Notes: a model not told the origin generated them from the sequence alone. A stretch of DNA of 64,000 nt from Acanthamoeba lenticulata (GCA_002179805.1 NAVB01000314.1:62001-126000), one strand, 5' to 3'. Positions 20,383 to 32,431 are shown, numbered from the stretch's first letter. Numbers and translations are program-made.

Positions 20383-23131
20383 TCACTGTCGAACAAGGGG
20401 AAGCGTGATAGCGTCGGCGCCCTTGATCTTGCGTCGTCCTCCCTCAGCTTGATTCGGTTGGCTGACCTTGGCAATTCGGCTGCCGAACTGAATCGCTCGC
20501 TTCACCAGTTTCGTGCTGGCTGTCAGTCCTAGCCTCCGTCCAGCCTGCCGATGACGTCGTCAGTGATGTGAATCCTCTGAAGCTGCAGAGGAACAACCGA
20601 TCACACAAAAGCAACATAACTCACCTCTCGTAGCAAAGCTTTGTCGCCCACTCCTGGTGGCAGCGCCATGTCGCACACGAGCCAAAGCGGTGTCTTATTA
20701 AGGAACGTGACGACGTCCTCGTCCAGGTAAGGGATTCGCGATTCACGTCCAGTGCTGCTGATCACCCTGTCATCTCGCCCTGCAGCATACCCCTAGTTGA
20801 TCATCCTTGGCTAGTCGCAGACAAGGACTCAAGGCCCGCGGTACCGAGATTCCGCTTCCACAAGCGTGTGGTATCCTTCTCCAGCTCTTCTTGTAGCGCG
20901 GGCCACCCGCCCTTTCGGAACGCTGTCCGGTGCCGACCATAGCCTGTTCGTCGCCGTTGACGTGAGACTCCTGCGCCGGAGTGGGTACCGGAGGTTGTGC
21001 ATTGACGTACCGCCAAACTGCTCATCGGCGCCACTGCCGATGATCAACACACGAGCAGGGCTCACGTAGTCCTGCGCGGCTTGGTCGCCGGGATTGCTGC
21101 TGTGGGCGTTCTGTTCATCCGATCCCGCGATGGTGGGCGCCAGAGTCTCGCGCGCTGGGACAGCGCCCACCGAAGCGAGCAGCGACTCGTCCGGTCGGAT
21201 CACACCTGCCGCCAGCCAGAGAACAGAGGCCGATTCGTCGGACAAGAGCTACAGAGGAAGAGGGACACCGACATACCGCGGCCTCGGGCGGCAAACCATG
21301 TTGCAGCTGCGATCGAATGGTCCATCAGGCTCGTGGACGGATGGAGCAGTTGCATGACCTGGTTGTGGTGCTGGTGCAGTTCGTCGGCCAGCACGTTGAC
21401 CTCCACGAAATTCCACCGTCGGGCGGGGGCGACCGCGCGCAGCTCGCACCACCCGCGAATGCCCGTCTGGCGATCAGGCACGCCATCGTAGGGCGCTGCG
21501 GCGGGTGAGCAGGACAAGAGGCACGCGATTCGCCGGTCAGCTCAGCCCACACGGTCACACCCCACAGCCCAGGGAGAAAGGACGTACTTTGAACGGAGGA
21601 CACAACCGGGAATGGTTGGTCGGGCTGGGTGGCAACTGCCTTGCCGTTTCGGGACTTCTTGCTCTGCTTTGGCGCAGGTTTGGGTTGACTTCGGTTGGCA
21701 GCAAAAGCCACATTGAGCAGGTCGATAGGTCTGCATGTTCAAAAGAGATAGTTGTGTGGGTGGGTACATCGGGCCACGACATGGACGACCATCATGACAG
21801 GAAAGGGGCGTACTTACTCGCCTGCAGGCAGGTAGAGGTCCACGAGCCTCGCCAGCACGATGGAGTCGAGCCCGCCCGAGAACAACACACCAACTCGACT
21901 GCCTGACCTGAAGCAGATATGGGGTGGTGAGCGAAAAGGCCTGGCTGTGCGCATAGAACGTGGCATACCCGTCGCCTGGCGGTAGGTTCGACAGTCGCTT
22001 CGACACGGACCGCTTGAGCACTTCTAGAAATGCAGTCACGGTGGCCTCCACGTCATCCTGTCCGCTGCTCTCTGGTGGTTCGACTAACACCCGCCGGCCG
22101 AAAGGAAACTGCGTGCGGTCCCCGAGCTTTGCCAAGGAGAGGCCGTAGCCGAGATCTTCCTTTGCCACAACATCAATGCCGTATTCGGCCACAGCCAGTT
22201 GTTCGCCCTCCGGAGCGAATTCAAGGCAGTAGAGGTGGTGTGGCGGCAGTTCCTCCCAAAACTGATTCGCTTCATCTCCGTCTTCTTCCTCCTCTTCATC
22301 ATCGCCAGAGCTGCACGCATGAAGGGAGGAAGCTGAGTTTGTGAAGGCTGGCCGCCGGGGCATGAGCCATTGGTACCTCTTCTCTTTTCCAGGCATGGAG
22401 GGAGCGCCGGCGCCCTCGGTGGTGGCGTGTGCGGCAGCGAGCGGGAGGGCAGCGACCGAAGAGAGAATGAAAGGGTCCTCGAGAGAAGTTGGGCGGTGAA
22501 GAAGCAAGCTACGCCGGCCCAGCTTGTCCCTGCCAAAATACAACCGCCTGCTGGAGGCCTGGGTTGACCATCAGCCAGCAAGAACAAACACATGGAGTGG
22601 TGAAGGCGTGTGGCTGACCTGCCAGTAGGTGAAGGCATAAGGACCCTCCACGGTTTCCAGCAGGTCCATCACCTGAGCTGGAGTGGAACACTTGGCGAGG
22701 AGGGAGCACAAGACTGCTGTATCGTTCGCTTCCGGGCCCACCTGACGTGTGGTTTAGCAGGGTTGGCTTGCGAGCTGGCGTCAGGGTTGTGCGACGTACC
22801 TCAATGCCGCCAAAAACTTCGCCGTTCCAGAGCAGAACGTTGCCGTCACCATCCTGCAGAGGCTGCGGCACGACCTGCTGACCGCGCAACGCCAGCACTG
22901 CCAAACATTTTAAAGCAATTTTTTAGAACGTTACCAAACCAGGCTTGATGAGCAACAGCCGGCAGCGGTACCAGAACCCAAGAACGTCATGGTGAAGTTA
23001 TGCACGCAGAGCGAAAGTTCGGAGCTGGCGTCGGGTCCCCTTTTCGCCAATTCATCTCTCAATACACTCAAATCTACCGGAGAGATGTGGGGAGTGTTGC
23101 CACTGTGCACCAGAAGGCCAATGCCACACAT
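20383..23131 (-). CDS. Asparagine synthetase domain-containing protein 1 (ASNSD1-like)
   Basis: The start [12 protein letters not shown] places the class II glutamine-amidotransferase nucleophile Cys at position 2; ATG at 23131 is therefore secure. Glutaminase-fold pieces follow: [36 protein letters not shown] and [12 protein letters not shown]. Then comes [17 protein letters not shown], as in asparagine synthetases. The synthetase half contains the PP-loop [18 protein letters not shown] (near 21860), [58 protein letters not shown] and KALLREV. It ends [17 protein letters not shown] and ITLPLVRQ, stop at 20383. The Asp/Glu-rich [13 protein letters not shown] insert (near 22290) looks lineage-specific. 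The IQFGSRIAK block near the end matches ASNSD1 rather than ASNS. At least ten introns. The reaction of ASNSD1 is not well established. Confidence 0.9.
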
Positions 23132-23315
23132 CTCACCAATTCTTTACCAGGGCAGAATCTTCTGAACGCGGTAGCCTTTAGAAGCGAAATTTCGAAATAA
23201 TTCTCGGACGAGCCCTGCAAAAAGGCGGCACCCGCGCAAGCCGCACCATCAAGCTTGATTGATAGATTTGTGTCGTTGGAAGAGCTCTTGCCTTGAGGTC
23301 CGTTGATACGGCACC

Positions 23316-24729
23316 ATGTCGCATATAGAAAACTTTCATACTTTTGCGGATGATGACAAAGAGGAGCAGGCCCTCATCATCAATCCCTTGACCCTCTACT
23401 TTCCTCGTACGATTTCCTGCAGCCTGCTGCGCAAGTTCCTGTGAGCGCGTAACTGAACTTCGTCTTTATTCTTGCTTGGCGCAGCGCCTTTGAACCGAAT
23501 TATAACCAACATTTTGAAGCTGCAAAATCAAAGTGATAAAGATTTCATCGCCTACAAGGTCAAGACCACACGGCCGCAGCGGTATTGCGTGCGGCCCAAC
23601 ATTGGCGTGATTCCTCCGGGAGAAACGATTGAGCTGCAAAGTAAGTCTCAGGCCTTTGCGGCTCCCTCTTGCGTCGTGTCCTCTTTTGCTCACCAGCACC
23701 GGCCTTGTGTGGGTTATGCAGTTCACTTCAGTTTTCACAAGGATCCTCCGAAGAGCTTACACTGCAAGGACAAGTTCCAGGTGGAGAGCCTCATTCTTGA
23801 CCCCTCTGTTGCCACGGGGGAGGACATCTCACTCTCTGAGCTGGTACGACTTGTCCACGCATCATCGGCTTGCAATCAGGCAAGAGAGTGATTGTGTATG
23901 TTCTCTGTGCAGTTCAAATCGGTGCCGAGTGAGCAGATCTACAAGCAGAAGCTTAAATGTCGGTTCTCATCGCCCACTCCCACGAAAGTGGGCGGCAGCA
24001 CAGTACAGCCCTCTCGCCCTTCCGTCTCCCCTTTTCTCTCTATCTTTATCTTTCTTGCTGCTCCGGTCCTCACCCTCCTCCGTCCAGAAACATACGGAAG
24101 GGAAGGGCTCTAGAATACTGGACGACAAGAAGATTGTCAACCGACAAGACAAATCTCGTACATGCCTTCTCCTCCCTCTCCTTTATCCTTGATCAAAACA
24201 AAACAAAACATGACTAACTCCCCTCCCCCGGTGTGCCCGCATTCAGATGAAATAGGCGTGTCGGTCGCGACACTCTCCGGAGCCGAGCTTCAGCAGGAGT
24301 ATTCACGAGTACGTTTACCCGATCCTCACCACCTCTTCAATCCTTGCCCAGACCTTACCCGGGTTTAATCATGAACCCTCACAATGGCGACATGCAGATT
24401 TTGACCCAGCTCCAGACGACGCAAAAGGAGAGAGACGAGGCCAAAGTGCAGATCAAGGAACTGCTCTCGCAGATTCAGCAGTACCAGGAGAAGGACATTG
24501 GTAATTCGCCTTTTGGTCCCACCTCGATCCCGTGCCCTGAATGTCCTTCTCACGCTCCTGCCCCGGCTACCCCACAGATTCAGGGTTCCGCCGACACTGG
24601 AACTCGAGCCAGGCTGTCGTGGGCGGGGTGAAGACGCAGGCGCTGAGATTGACCGGCTTCGACTTGAGCCTCATCGTCGTGGCCGCTGTTGTAGCTTTCT
24701 TGGTCGGCTACTTCCACATCGTGTTTTGA
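23316..24729 (+). CDS. VAP: vesicle-associated membrane protein-associated protein
   Basis: An ER tail-anchored receptor for FFAT-motif proteins at membrane contact sites. ATG at 23316. The MSP domain reads LIINPLTLYFPR, ILKLQNQSDKDFIAYKVKTT, RYCVRPNIGVIPPGETIELQ and CKDKFQVESL, which includes the conserved FFAT-binding K-x-K-T-T-x-P stretch. After further exons (FKSVPSEQIYKQKLKCRF) a coiled coil follows (LTQLQTTQKERDEAKVQIKE, about 24400-24500). The C-terminal anchor is LSLIVVAAVVAFLVGYFHIVF, stop at 24727. Complete MSP, coiled coil and transmembrane order. It shares a 184-base divergent promoter region with ASNSD1. Confidence 0.94.
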
Positions 24730-24968
24730 GTCCCTTGGCGGACGCCGCCATCAGTGAGGACTGTCGTAGAGGCGCCCTCCCTGGAAGATGTAGAGAGAGA
24801 AGAACCAGAAGAAGCAAAACAAAATGCTTGTATGATGCACGTGTGCCATCAGCACTTCCTCGAAATTCCGCTACTCTCTCACGCTAGTCAAGGCTTTGTG
24901 TACTGCGCAAGCTGCCAACAAGAAAACCTCCCGCACGACACACAACTACGTCGATACGATACGCACAC

Positions 24969-25336
24969 ATGGCTGCCCGTCGACCACCCAGAGGTTGTCC
25001 TCTTTGTACCTGCTCGCTCCCCCCCCCCAATCTCTTTGCTCATCATCCTTCTTTTTTAGGAGTTGAGGACCTTTTTATGCGCTTCCCTTTCTTCACTCCC
25101 TTTCGAGTTGTCGGTTGGGGGACCTTAGCGCTTATCAACGCTGGCCTCGCTGAAAACAAAGGACGGTCACGGTACGTGCGTGCCCTCCTTTTCTGAGACC
25201 GCAACGCGCTGCTCACTTTAACCGTCGCTGCGCACTCTGTAGATTGTTTTGGGGTGGCGTGTCGCTTGCTGCTGGCCCCTTGGCCACGGCCTACATTGTC
25301 TTCACTCCGTCCCACAAGCACCTGGAGCATGCGTGA
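24969..25336 (+). CDS. Small two-exon-junction membrane protein
   Basis: ATG at 24969 gives MAARRPPR. A short intron (GTTGTC...TTTTAG) joins GVEDLFMRFPFFTPFRVVGW. The reading continues GTLALINAGLAENKGRSR, and a second intron (GTACGT...TGTAG) joins LFWGGVSLAAGPLATAYIVF, ending PSHKHLEHA, stop at 25334. The protein is about 75 residues with two hydrophobic segments separated by a basic loop. Both introns have good signals and conserve the frame, which is the main evidence that the gene is real. I do not recognise a family. Size and pattern would suit an organelle or ER micro-membrane protein. Confidence 0.55.
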
Positions 25337-25500
25337 GCTCACGGCAGTAAACTACCATTTTTTCTCGCTGTTTGCGTTTTTGGTCGGCATTTACCCTTCC
25401 CACCCTACAACACGCAGGCAGCGGTCATGTTTCTTCTTTTAGTTGATGTGTTCTGGTAATGCCCGTGATGTAAAACTTGGGAGGGAAGGATCGAAACACT

Positions 25501-27493
25501 TCAGGCCGCGACGTCCATGCCGCCAGCCGTTTGCTCTCTTGCTTCCTGTTTTTCACAAGTCATTGAGTCAGATGCTGACACGAGAGCATAGAAGCGCAGC
25601 CGGCAAGCCTGTACCTGGAATACGCCGATTAAGGCACCCAGTTGGAGCTTCTCCGTCGCACCTTGAGACAAGCGGTACCTGGTGTGATGATCACGGATTG
25701 GGGGGGGGGCGTGAGCACGACTCGAGCAAGACCAGGAGGAAGGGCGCTACTGCGGTGCGCGTACTCAATCTCGGCGAGTAGGTCGAGAAGCTGAATCTTG
25801 GTTTCGGTCGGAAAGTCAATCTTGTCGATGTAGGGGTGCAGCTCCTTGACCACATCGATGAGGGCGATGCCCTTGATTCGTCGCATCTCTTGTACCTCTG
25901 AAGAGAATCAAAGGGGGGAATGTCAGTTCCCAAACCTCCTCCGCGGACCACAGGTTGAACTCGTGGTCGGACGTACGTTTGTAGGCCTCGGCATAATCCT
26001 CTTCCAGCATCCATTGCACGATCTGATGAATGTCCTTTGGTTCTGGGTTGCCCGTGCACAGGTAGATCGACCGCTCGTCGACATCCCCAAATGACATGGA
26101 CGCAGACTGGACGAAGAACAAGGCCATGATCAATGGGAGGGTTAGGCTGAGTGACCACTCACTTGCGTGTATTCTGCGAGTAGTGACGCTGAGCAAGAGA
26201 GCTTTTACCTGGAGGATGTTGAGGCACTTTCGCATGTCGCCACCAGAGAGTCGCAGGATAGCCTCCACAGCCTCCGGGGTCACGTTGATGCTGCGCTCGC
26301 CGGGCACATAATCGTTAAAAAAAAGAAAAAAAAAAGAACTCGTTGGCCCAGCAAAGGGAAAGGCGTGTACCCTTCAGAGTCAATCACATGCTGCAGGCGA
26401 GGGAGAACCATCTCCTTCTGCAGTGGCGCAAATCGAAAACGAGTGCAACGAGACTGCAGAGCGGGAATGATCTTGTTGATGTAGTTGCCGATTAGGCAGA
26501 AGCGGGTGTTACGCGTGTACTTCTCGATAACTAAAGTGTTGGTGCCGCAGACAGGCACATGGACAGAAGGAAATGAGAGATCCAGTCAAACAAGGACAAG
26601 CGCGCAGAGGCCGCACCTCGTCGCAGCGCGTTCTGGGCCGCAGTCGTCATGGAATCCGCTTCGTCCAAAATAATCAGCTTCACGCCCGTGCTGTACGTGT
26701 ACATGTGTGGGTAAGTGCTCCGGTTGTAGCGCTAAGCAGGGTAGGACACACCTGAAAATCTTCCTCGTCGAAGCAAAGTCCTTGATCTGCTCTCTGACCA
26801 CGTCGATACCACGATCGTCGGAAGCGTTGAGCTGATCAAGCAAAGGGAAACACGACCAACAGCATAGTGAGTCAAGTAGCGGCGTGGTGGCCGTGTGAGT
26901 GTCCAAGACGGTGCTGTCCTGGCGGGCTAGCACGTCGTACCTCGAGGACCATCGATTGGAAGTTGTTGCCATAGAGATATCGTGCACACGCGAGAATGGT
27001 GGATGTCTTGCCCGTGCCTAGCGTCCCCACTCATTAATAACCGAGAGTGGTTGTCAAAGGGGCGGAAACCGTACCGGGAGGGCCATAAAAGAGCAGGTGT
27101 GGAAGCTTCTTTTCATCAATCAGCTTGCGAACTATGACAGTTAAGCAGGCATAAGTGAGGAGAACCCAAGAGAACTACCCAATGGGACAACGGCGTACTC
27201 GTAGTGACGATCTGATCGTGAGAGATGACCTCATCTAGCTGCTTCGGCCTGTACTTCTCCACCCAGGGCAGATTCTCAGCAGTGCCTTTATGAGAGTCGA
27301 TTATTTCGCCGTTGTTATTCCCTGGTGTCGATTTAGGAGTCGTTGCGCTCCCCCCTTTCACGATTTTCTGTTTGGCTTCCAGCTCCATCTCGTCGGAGTC
27401 GGAATTCTCTTCATCTTCGTCTTTCTTAGCTTGAGGAGGTGGTGCAGCGGGTTTGGGCACTGAGCCAGGCTTCGTCTTAACAAATCGATCCAT
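25501..27493 (-). CDS. Replication factor C small subunit, RFC5-type (yeast Rfc3)
   Basis: A clamp-loader subunit that helps load PCNA. ATG at 27493. A lineage-specific N-terminal extension (about 75 residues, acidic plus Pro/Lys) precedes LPWVEKYRPKQLDEVISHDQ. Exons then give LPHLLFYGPPGTGKTS (Walker A), LNASDDRGIDVVREQIKDF, KLIILDEADSMTTAAQNALR (Walker B), VIEKYTRNTRFCLIGNYINK, IIPALQSRCTRFRFAPL (SRC arginine finger), EAVEAILRLSGGDMRKCLNI, SMSFGDVDERSIYLCTGNP, IHQIVQWMLEEDYAEAY and LIDVVKELHPYIDKIDFP. The end is GALIGVFQ joined to EAREQTAGGMDVAA, stop at 25501. The NYINK and CTRFRF neighbourhood identifies the RFC5 type among the small subunits. Around ten introns. It is divergent from the CH-domain gene. 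Confidence 0.93.
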
Positions 27494-27658
27494 TTCAAAC
27501 GTCTGTGATCCTTGGCCTGTGTCTTAGTCTGTTTTTCCCGCCAAAATAGTTAGCACTTCCGCAACTGTAGACTGGGACGCCAACCGGACATGTCTGACGT
27601 GTCACAGCCCGACTTTCTTGTCCTGGGTGCCGGCTAAAACATCGTGTTTGCAACAACG

Positions 27659-30599
27659 ATGGCGGTGGTGAACAGGTCAGACGGCACCGCTGAGGTTAAC
27701 GGCGTGCGTTTGTTTGGTCTAGACGCAGAGGTACGCCTTATCTCTCCATTCCTCGCGCAGGTGGGAGGCAGCCCCCAACCAGGGCCGCTGTGTACCTGCT
27801 TTAGGTGCATTTGAAGCTCGAGGCGAAGCGAGACAAAGACTTTGAGCAGCAGCTAGGACAGTGGGTGGCGACAGTTGTGGGCCAACCGCTGGAGCACCCA
27901 GATGACGTAGTCGAGTCCCTGAAGAGCGGCATAATGCTCTGCCAGTACGCTTTCTTCTCCTACCCATGCTCTGTCGTTTGTTCACCGCTCCCGAACCTGC
28001 AGGTTGGTCAACAAGATACAGCCGGGCCTTGTACCCAAGATCAACACTCGGCGCATTCCTCTACTGGAGATGGAGAACATCGGCCTGTACCTCAAGGCGT
28101 GCTGGGAGCTTGGCGTGCCCTCGGAAGACCTTTTCGTCACGTCAGACCTCTATCTACGCAAGGGTGTGCCACAGGTACCACACTCACGCTTACGCTCTTG
28201 GCCTGTTGCTGGTTTGATTTGCTCACGCTTGCGGGGCCTGATCCCACCAAAGGTGTTCCAAAACTTGCAGTCACTCGCCCGAATCGCGCAGACGCGACCC
28301 TCCTTTAAGGGCCCCAAGTTTGGCCACCGCGTTGTGGAGAAGAGGGAGACCAAGTGGTATGCCACCTCTCCTTGCTTTGTCAACGCACAGACCAACCAAT
28401 AGACTTTTTTCAGGACGGGCATCATCAAGAAGCAGCCCATCACCTTCATTACCGACATCGAGGAAAATGAGCGACGGCAGCAGCTCTACGCGCAGGAGCG
28501 GAAGCAGGTAGAGGAAGAAAAGAGCGATCGGGGCAAGGACAAGGACCAGCTCCTCGCCAGCCTCGACCGCGAGCGTGCTGAGCGAGTACGTCTCGAGCAA
28601 GTGGTACGCGACCTTCGCGAGGAGGCCGACCGGGAGCGACAAAAGGCCGCCAGCTTCGAGGATCAGCTCCACTCCGAGAAGACCCGCGCGCGTCAAAGTC
28701 TGCTGGTGGGCAAGTCCGCCCAGGGCTCTGCCCGGGAGCGAGAGCTCGAAGAGGCCATGGCACGGCTGCAGGAAGAGCTGGCCAAGGAGCGGAGCGAGAA
28801 GGAGAAAGAGAGGAGGATGGTGAGCATGGTCATCAAGCAGCTCAACCAACAGAACGAGGCCACCAAACGGCTCGAAAGCGAAGGCGACGAGCTCCGCACA
28901 CAACTCGCCGACATGAAGCGGCAGCTGGCTCGTATGGAGGAGGCTCTGGCCAGCCACGCCGTCGAGCATGCTGTCGAAGACGAGGGAGACGAGGACGGCG
29001 CTCAAGCGGCGCAAGAGGAGCCCCTGGTGCGGGGCAACGTGAGCCTCCTCCAGAGTCTCAAGTCCAGCGCCAAGAGCGGTACCTTGCCAACCTCGTCAAA
29101 GGTGGTGGGACTGGCCGATGATTCTCACCGCACGAGTCGTTTTGTCCATTAGGAGTCCGCGTGCGCAGTTTGATGTGGGCTGACCCGCTGAAACCACGCG
29201 GCCTGGACGACAACATGGTCGAAATGCTCAACAAGTGCACCACCAAGGCATGCTGTCCCCCTTCCTCCTCTATGCCTGGAAAGCGGTTTCTTACGGGCTT
29301 TGAGGGAGCAGGTGTTGTACTCGTCAAGCAACGTAGAATTCGAGCACATCATGGACCTCAACAAGGCCTTTGAGCTCGATTACGGACGCCGCCAATTTGC
29401 ATTTGTGCTCAAGCAGGTCATCCATCGCGTAAGTGCTTCGCCCAGTTCTTTGTTGCATGTGCCCAGATCTTGCTTGACCTCTAATTCTTCTTCCAGGTCC
29501 CGTCACTGTGCTTGTCCACCTACGCGTTTGACCTCATGCTCTACATCTTCAACCGGTTCGTTCACCAGAACCCGGCATTGGGGGTCGTTGTGCTTGTTGG
29601 AAACTCATTCAGCGCACTCTCAGGGTGTTGGTCGAGATGGATCGCGCGTCGAAGAAGGACTACATCGGTGCGCGCGTCCTCAAGAACGCCGCCGTCCGGC
29701 TGTACCGCGACGAAAACGGCCTCTTTGTGTACCTCAAGGTTCCCCCCTTCCACCTCCTTGCCGCCCATCGTGCTATTCTTGACGCGGCCACCACCGCGAC
29801 TGCTCGTGGGAATGGCGCCGGCGTAGGACTTTGTGAAGGAGTTCAAGATCTGGCATGACCTCCAGTTCTGGGAAGAGCACTTCCTTGGTACGCTCGGTCT
29901 TGCGTTGCTTGCAGTCGTATAAAGCGCACACGTCACACATGTAACCCTCTGGGTGCAGACGAACTGGCCAAGAAGCGGAAGCAGCTGGAGAATGACGCAT
30001 CCGAAGCTGAGTGCACGACGCTTGCCGCGTCCCTTCTGGCAGAGTTTGGTACGCAACGGAGGAGCGACAAGGGGGAGGAACAGAACAGCAATTGCAGTTG
30101 GTGTTAACATCATGTCGATTCCCTATCATGACCACCACAACAGTCAGGGACATGCTGACGTGGAACGTGGAGGAACGGGCCGTGCGGTCCTTTGTCAACC
30201 TCATGGCCCAGCAGAATCACCTCTCCGATGACGAACGAAAGGCTGCGACGGTGCTCTCCTCTTCCCCCAAACACTCCCCCCCCTCCGGATGATCTTCTTC
30301 CGCTGATGGCGAACGTGCTTGGTTGCCTACAGGCTGCCATCGGTGGCGTTGTTCCGTCGGCACATCTGCCACAGCCCGTCGATGAGAGGGTCTCCATGCC
30401 GCCACGCGAGAGAAAGAGCGGCTTTACCACCTCTCCTGGTAGGTGCCTCTGCCCTCCCCCCCCAAATGGAGGCAACCATCATACGGTGTGGCTGCTAATT
30501 GCGCGTCTCCATGCATGTGGCCGGCACACTTGTTCCTCAGCGGGCTCCTGGTTCAAGAAGTCGACAACAGCAGGCGAAAGCGGCAAGGACTCAACTTGA
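27659..30599 (+). CDS. Calponin-homology, coiled-coil and SBF2-like domain protein
   Basis: ATG at 27659; exon 1 (MAVVNRSDGTAEVNGVRLF) has a clear GTACGC donor. A type-3 calponin-homology domain follows: FEQQLGQWVATVVGQPL, VVESLKSGIMLC, LVNKIQPGLVPKI, MENIGLYLKACWELGVP, EDLFVTSDLYLRKGVPQVF. Next is GIIKKQPITFITDIEENE and about 170 residues of coiled coil (28470-29000). The C-terminal helical part reads IMDLNKAFELDYGRRQFAFV, VPSLCLSTYAFDLMLYIFNR, VLKNAAVRLYRDENGLFVYL and FVKEFKIWHDLQFWEEHFLD. It resembles the SBF2 domain of MTMR5/MTMR13 and KIAA0513, notably the IWHxLxFW motif. The tail ends FKKSTTAGESGKDST, stop at 30597. CH domains of this class bind actin or signalling partners. The SBF2 match is by eye. 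Confidence 0.8.
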
Positions 30600-30790
30600 G
30601 CGCTTTCCCCCTCCTATCTTGCTCCCCCTCCATTGCAAGTGAAGTGCTGCCAGAAACTGACTTTTACTGAGCTCATGACGATGGGGAAGAAACAAAAGAG
30701 GAATCATATAAATAGGGGTGCTCTGCACGCCGACGTGTTCATCACGGCCGCATCGTCATGCTGGTTGCTGGAGTGGCTGGTTGGAGCCAA

Positions 30791-32035
30791 TTAGATGCGG
30801 GCGGTGCTGGCCGTGGTGCCGGAGGTGAGGGGCGTGGTGGTGCCCGAGATGGTGGAGCCGAGGGGCGCGGTGGAGCCCAGGGTCGAGGAGCCCATGGTGG
30901 TGGTGCCCATGGTGGGCTGGCCGAGGAGGCCCTCGCCGATAGGGATGCGGCCGCCGGCGACGCCAGGGAGGCGCATGAGGTGGACCTTGAGGACGCCGTT
31001 GTCCATGTGGGCCTTGACCTTGTTGGCGTCGACGGCGAAGGGGAGCATCATGCGGCGGTAGAACTTGCCGAAGTGGCGCTCGTTCTGGTAGTGGAAGCCG
31101 ACCTCCTCCTTGCGCGTCTGGGGCTTGAGCGCGGCGAGCGTGAGGATGTTGTCCTGGATGGTGAGGCTGATGTCCTCGCGCGGCACGCCGGGCAGCTCGA
31201 ACTCGACGCGCAGGTGATCCTGGTCGACGTCGAAGATGTCAGCGCGCGGGCGCCACAGGGTGGCGTTGTCGATGTTGGGGTTGTCGCTGATGCGCTCGTA
31301 GTGAGGCAGCTTGAGGAAGCGCGCCTCGTCGATGGCGCCACCGCCCATGCCCATGCCCATGGGGCCCATACCGCCCATGCCCATGGGGCCCATGCCCATG
31401 CCGCGGCTACCGAGCATGCCACCGCCCATGCCGCCCATGCCGATGCCACGCTCGACGGCGCCGATGCCACGCTCGATGCCGCGCTCAATGCCGCCGAGCA
31501 TGCCGCCGCCCATGCCCATGCCAGTGCCCATACCCATCGGATAGGCGTGGTGGTGGTGGTAGAGGCCGCGGCCGTGCAGGTAGTCATCGTCGTAGCCGCC
31601 ATAGCCGTAGCCGATGTCGCGGGAGATGGGCATGCCGTAGCCCATGCCGCTGTAGCCGATATCGCGCGAGATGGGCATGCCGTAGCCCGTGCCGCCATAG
31701 CCGATGGGCATGCCGTAGCCGACGTCGCGCGAGACGCCGCCGTAGCCGAGGGGCTCAACGATGCGGCCGTAGCCGTAGTTGTCGTAGCCGTAGCGGTCCA
31801 TGCCGAGGTGGCCGCCCTTGTGGTGGTGAATGCCGTCATGACCGTGCTTCTTGCCGTAGAGGCGCTTGTAGTCCTTCTTGGACAGCTTGCCACGGCGGTG
31901 GAGGTCGTAGTCGCGGTCAGCCAGGAACTGCTCGCGCGTGCCCAGGTTGATGTCGCGGTGGAGCGACGGGTCGATGTAGTCGTAACCGGGGCCGGTCATG
32001 ACTGAGTCAACAACGGGTCTCTCGAGGGTGGCCAT
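30791..32035 (-). CDS. Small heat shock protein (Hsp20) with Gly/Met-rich arm
   Basis: Intronless. ATG at 32035 (MATLERPVVDSVMTGPGYDY); an upstream ATG would lie beyond the TATA box. The N-terminal arm (about 230 residues) is unusual: YGMPISRDIGY repeats, His-rich patches, then a long Met-Gly run with IERGIERGIG repeats (31340-31520). The alpha-crystallin domain spans about 31200-31020 (WRPRADIFDVDQDHLRVEFE, LPGVPREDISLTIQDNILTL, RHFGKFYRRMMLPFAVDANK, AHMDNGVLKVHLMRLPG). A Ser/Thr-rich tail with GTTTMGSSTLGST ends at 30791. Members are ATP-independent holdases. The arm may drive oligomerisation or phase behaviour (inference). The next gene upstream is a second Hsp20 in the same orientation. 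Confidence 0.93.
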   Translation of the reverse strand: MATLERPVVDSVMTGPGYDYIDPSLHRDINLGTREQFLADRDYDLHRRGKLSKKDYKRLYGKKHGHDGIHHHKGGHLGMDRYGYDNYGYGRIVEPLGYGGVSRDVGYGMPIGYGGTGYGMPISRDIGYSGMGYGMPISRDIGYGYGGYDDDYLHGRGLYHHHHAYPMGMGTGMGMGGGMLGGIERGIERGIGAVERGIGMGGMGGGMLGSRGMGMGPMGMGGMGPMGMGMGGGAIDEARFLKLPHYERISDNPNIDNATLWRPRADIFDVDQDHLRVEFELPGVPREDISLTIQDNILTLAALKPQTRKEEVGFHYQNERHFGKFYRRMMLPFAVDANKVKAHMDNGVLKVHLMRLPGVAGGRIPIGEGLLGQPTMGTTTMGSSTLGSTAPLGSTISGTTTPLTSGTTASTARI

Positions 32036-32114
32036 AGTTAAGATGATAGTAGGGGATTGGTGTAGTGCGTAACTGAGTGTTTTGGTTGAATGGTGAATCG
32101 GACCCAAGCAATAT

Positions 32115-32125
32115 CTTTTTATACC
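32115..32125 (-). promoter_or_regulatory. TATA box of the first Hsp20 gene
   Basis: On the minus strand GGTATAAAAAG lies 80 bases upstream of the ATG at 32035. I looked for perfect heat-shock elements (alternating GAA/TTC) in 32036-32431 and did not find a clean array. Confidence 0.55.
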
Positions 32126-32431
32126 TGCCACGGCGTCGACTCAGGTCGAATTTTCGTCCCCATACCGCCAGCGTGCACTCTGCATTCTGCCTGATGATCG
32201 TCCATCCCCTTGAACTCTACCAGGTTGGCCGCCACATAGAGATGAGGCGGCGCTGGAGTGCGCAAAGTCATCCAGCCTTTACCCGCGCAAGCGGTGTTCT
32301 AGTTAGAATTTCTTTGGGCTGGTGCTGTCAGGGCTCCTGTCATTAGAATTTATTCGGCATGCCCAAGGCCAGCCAATCAGCGGCGATTTGCACACCACAT
32401 ATTTCCTCTTCGGCAAAGGCGAAGGGGCTGC

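Noticed and set aside
30706..30714. TATAAATAG, TATA-box-like, between the CH gene and Hsp20
   Set aside because: It lies between two convergent genes with no plus-strand gene following, so it is probably chance AT-rich DNA.
31048..31893. Long antisense and alternate-frame ORFs across the first Hsp20 gene
   Set aside because: They are Ala/Thr/Ser or Ala/His repeats arising from the biased Gly/Met-rich codons; the Hsp20 frame contains the real domain.
32036..32431. Heat-shock element between the two Hsp20 genes (TTCTAGTTAGAATTTC near 32298)
   Set aside because: The GAA/TTC modules are not in five-base register, so it is not a convincing HSE.
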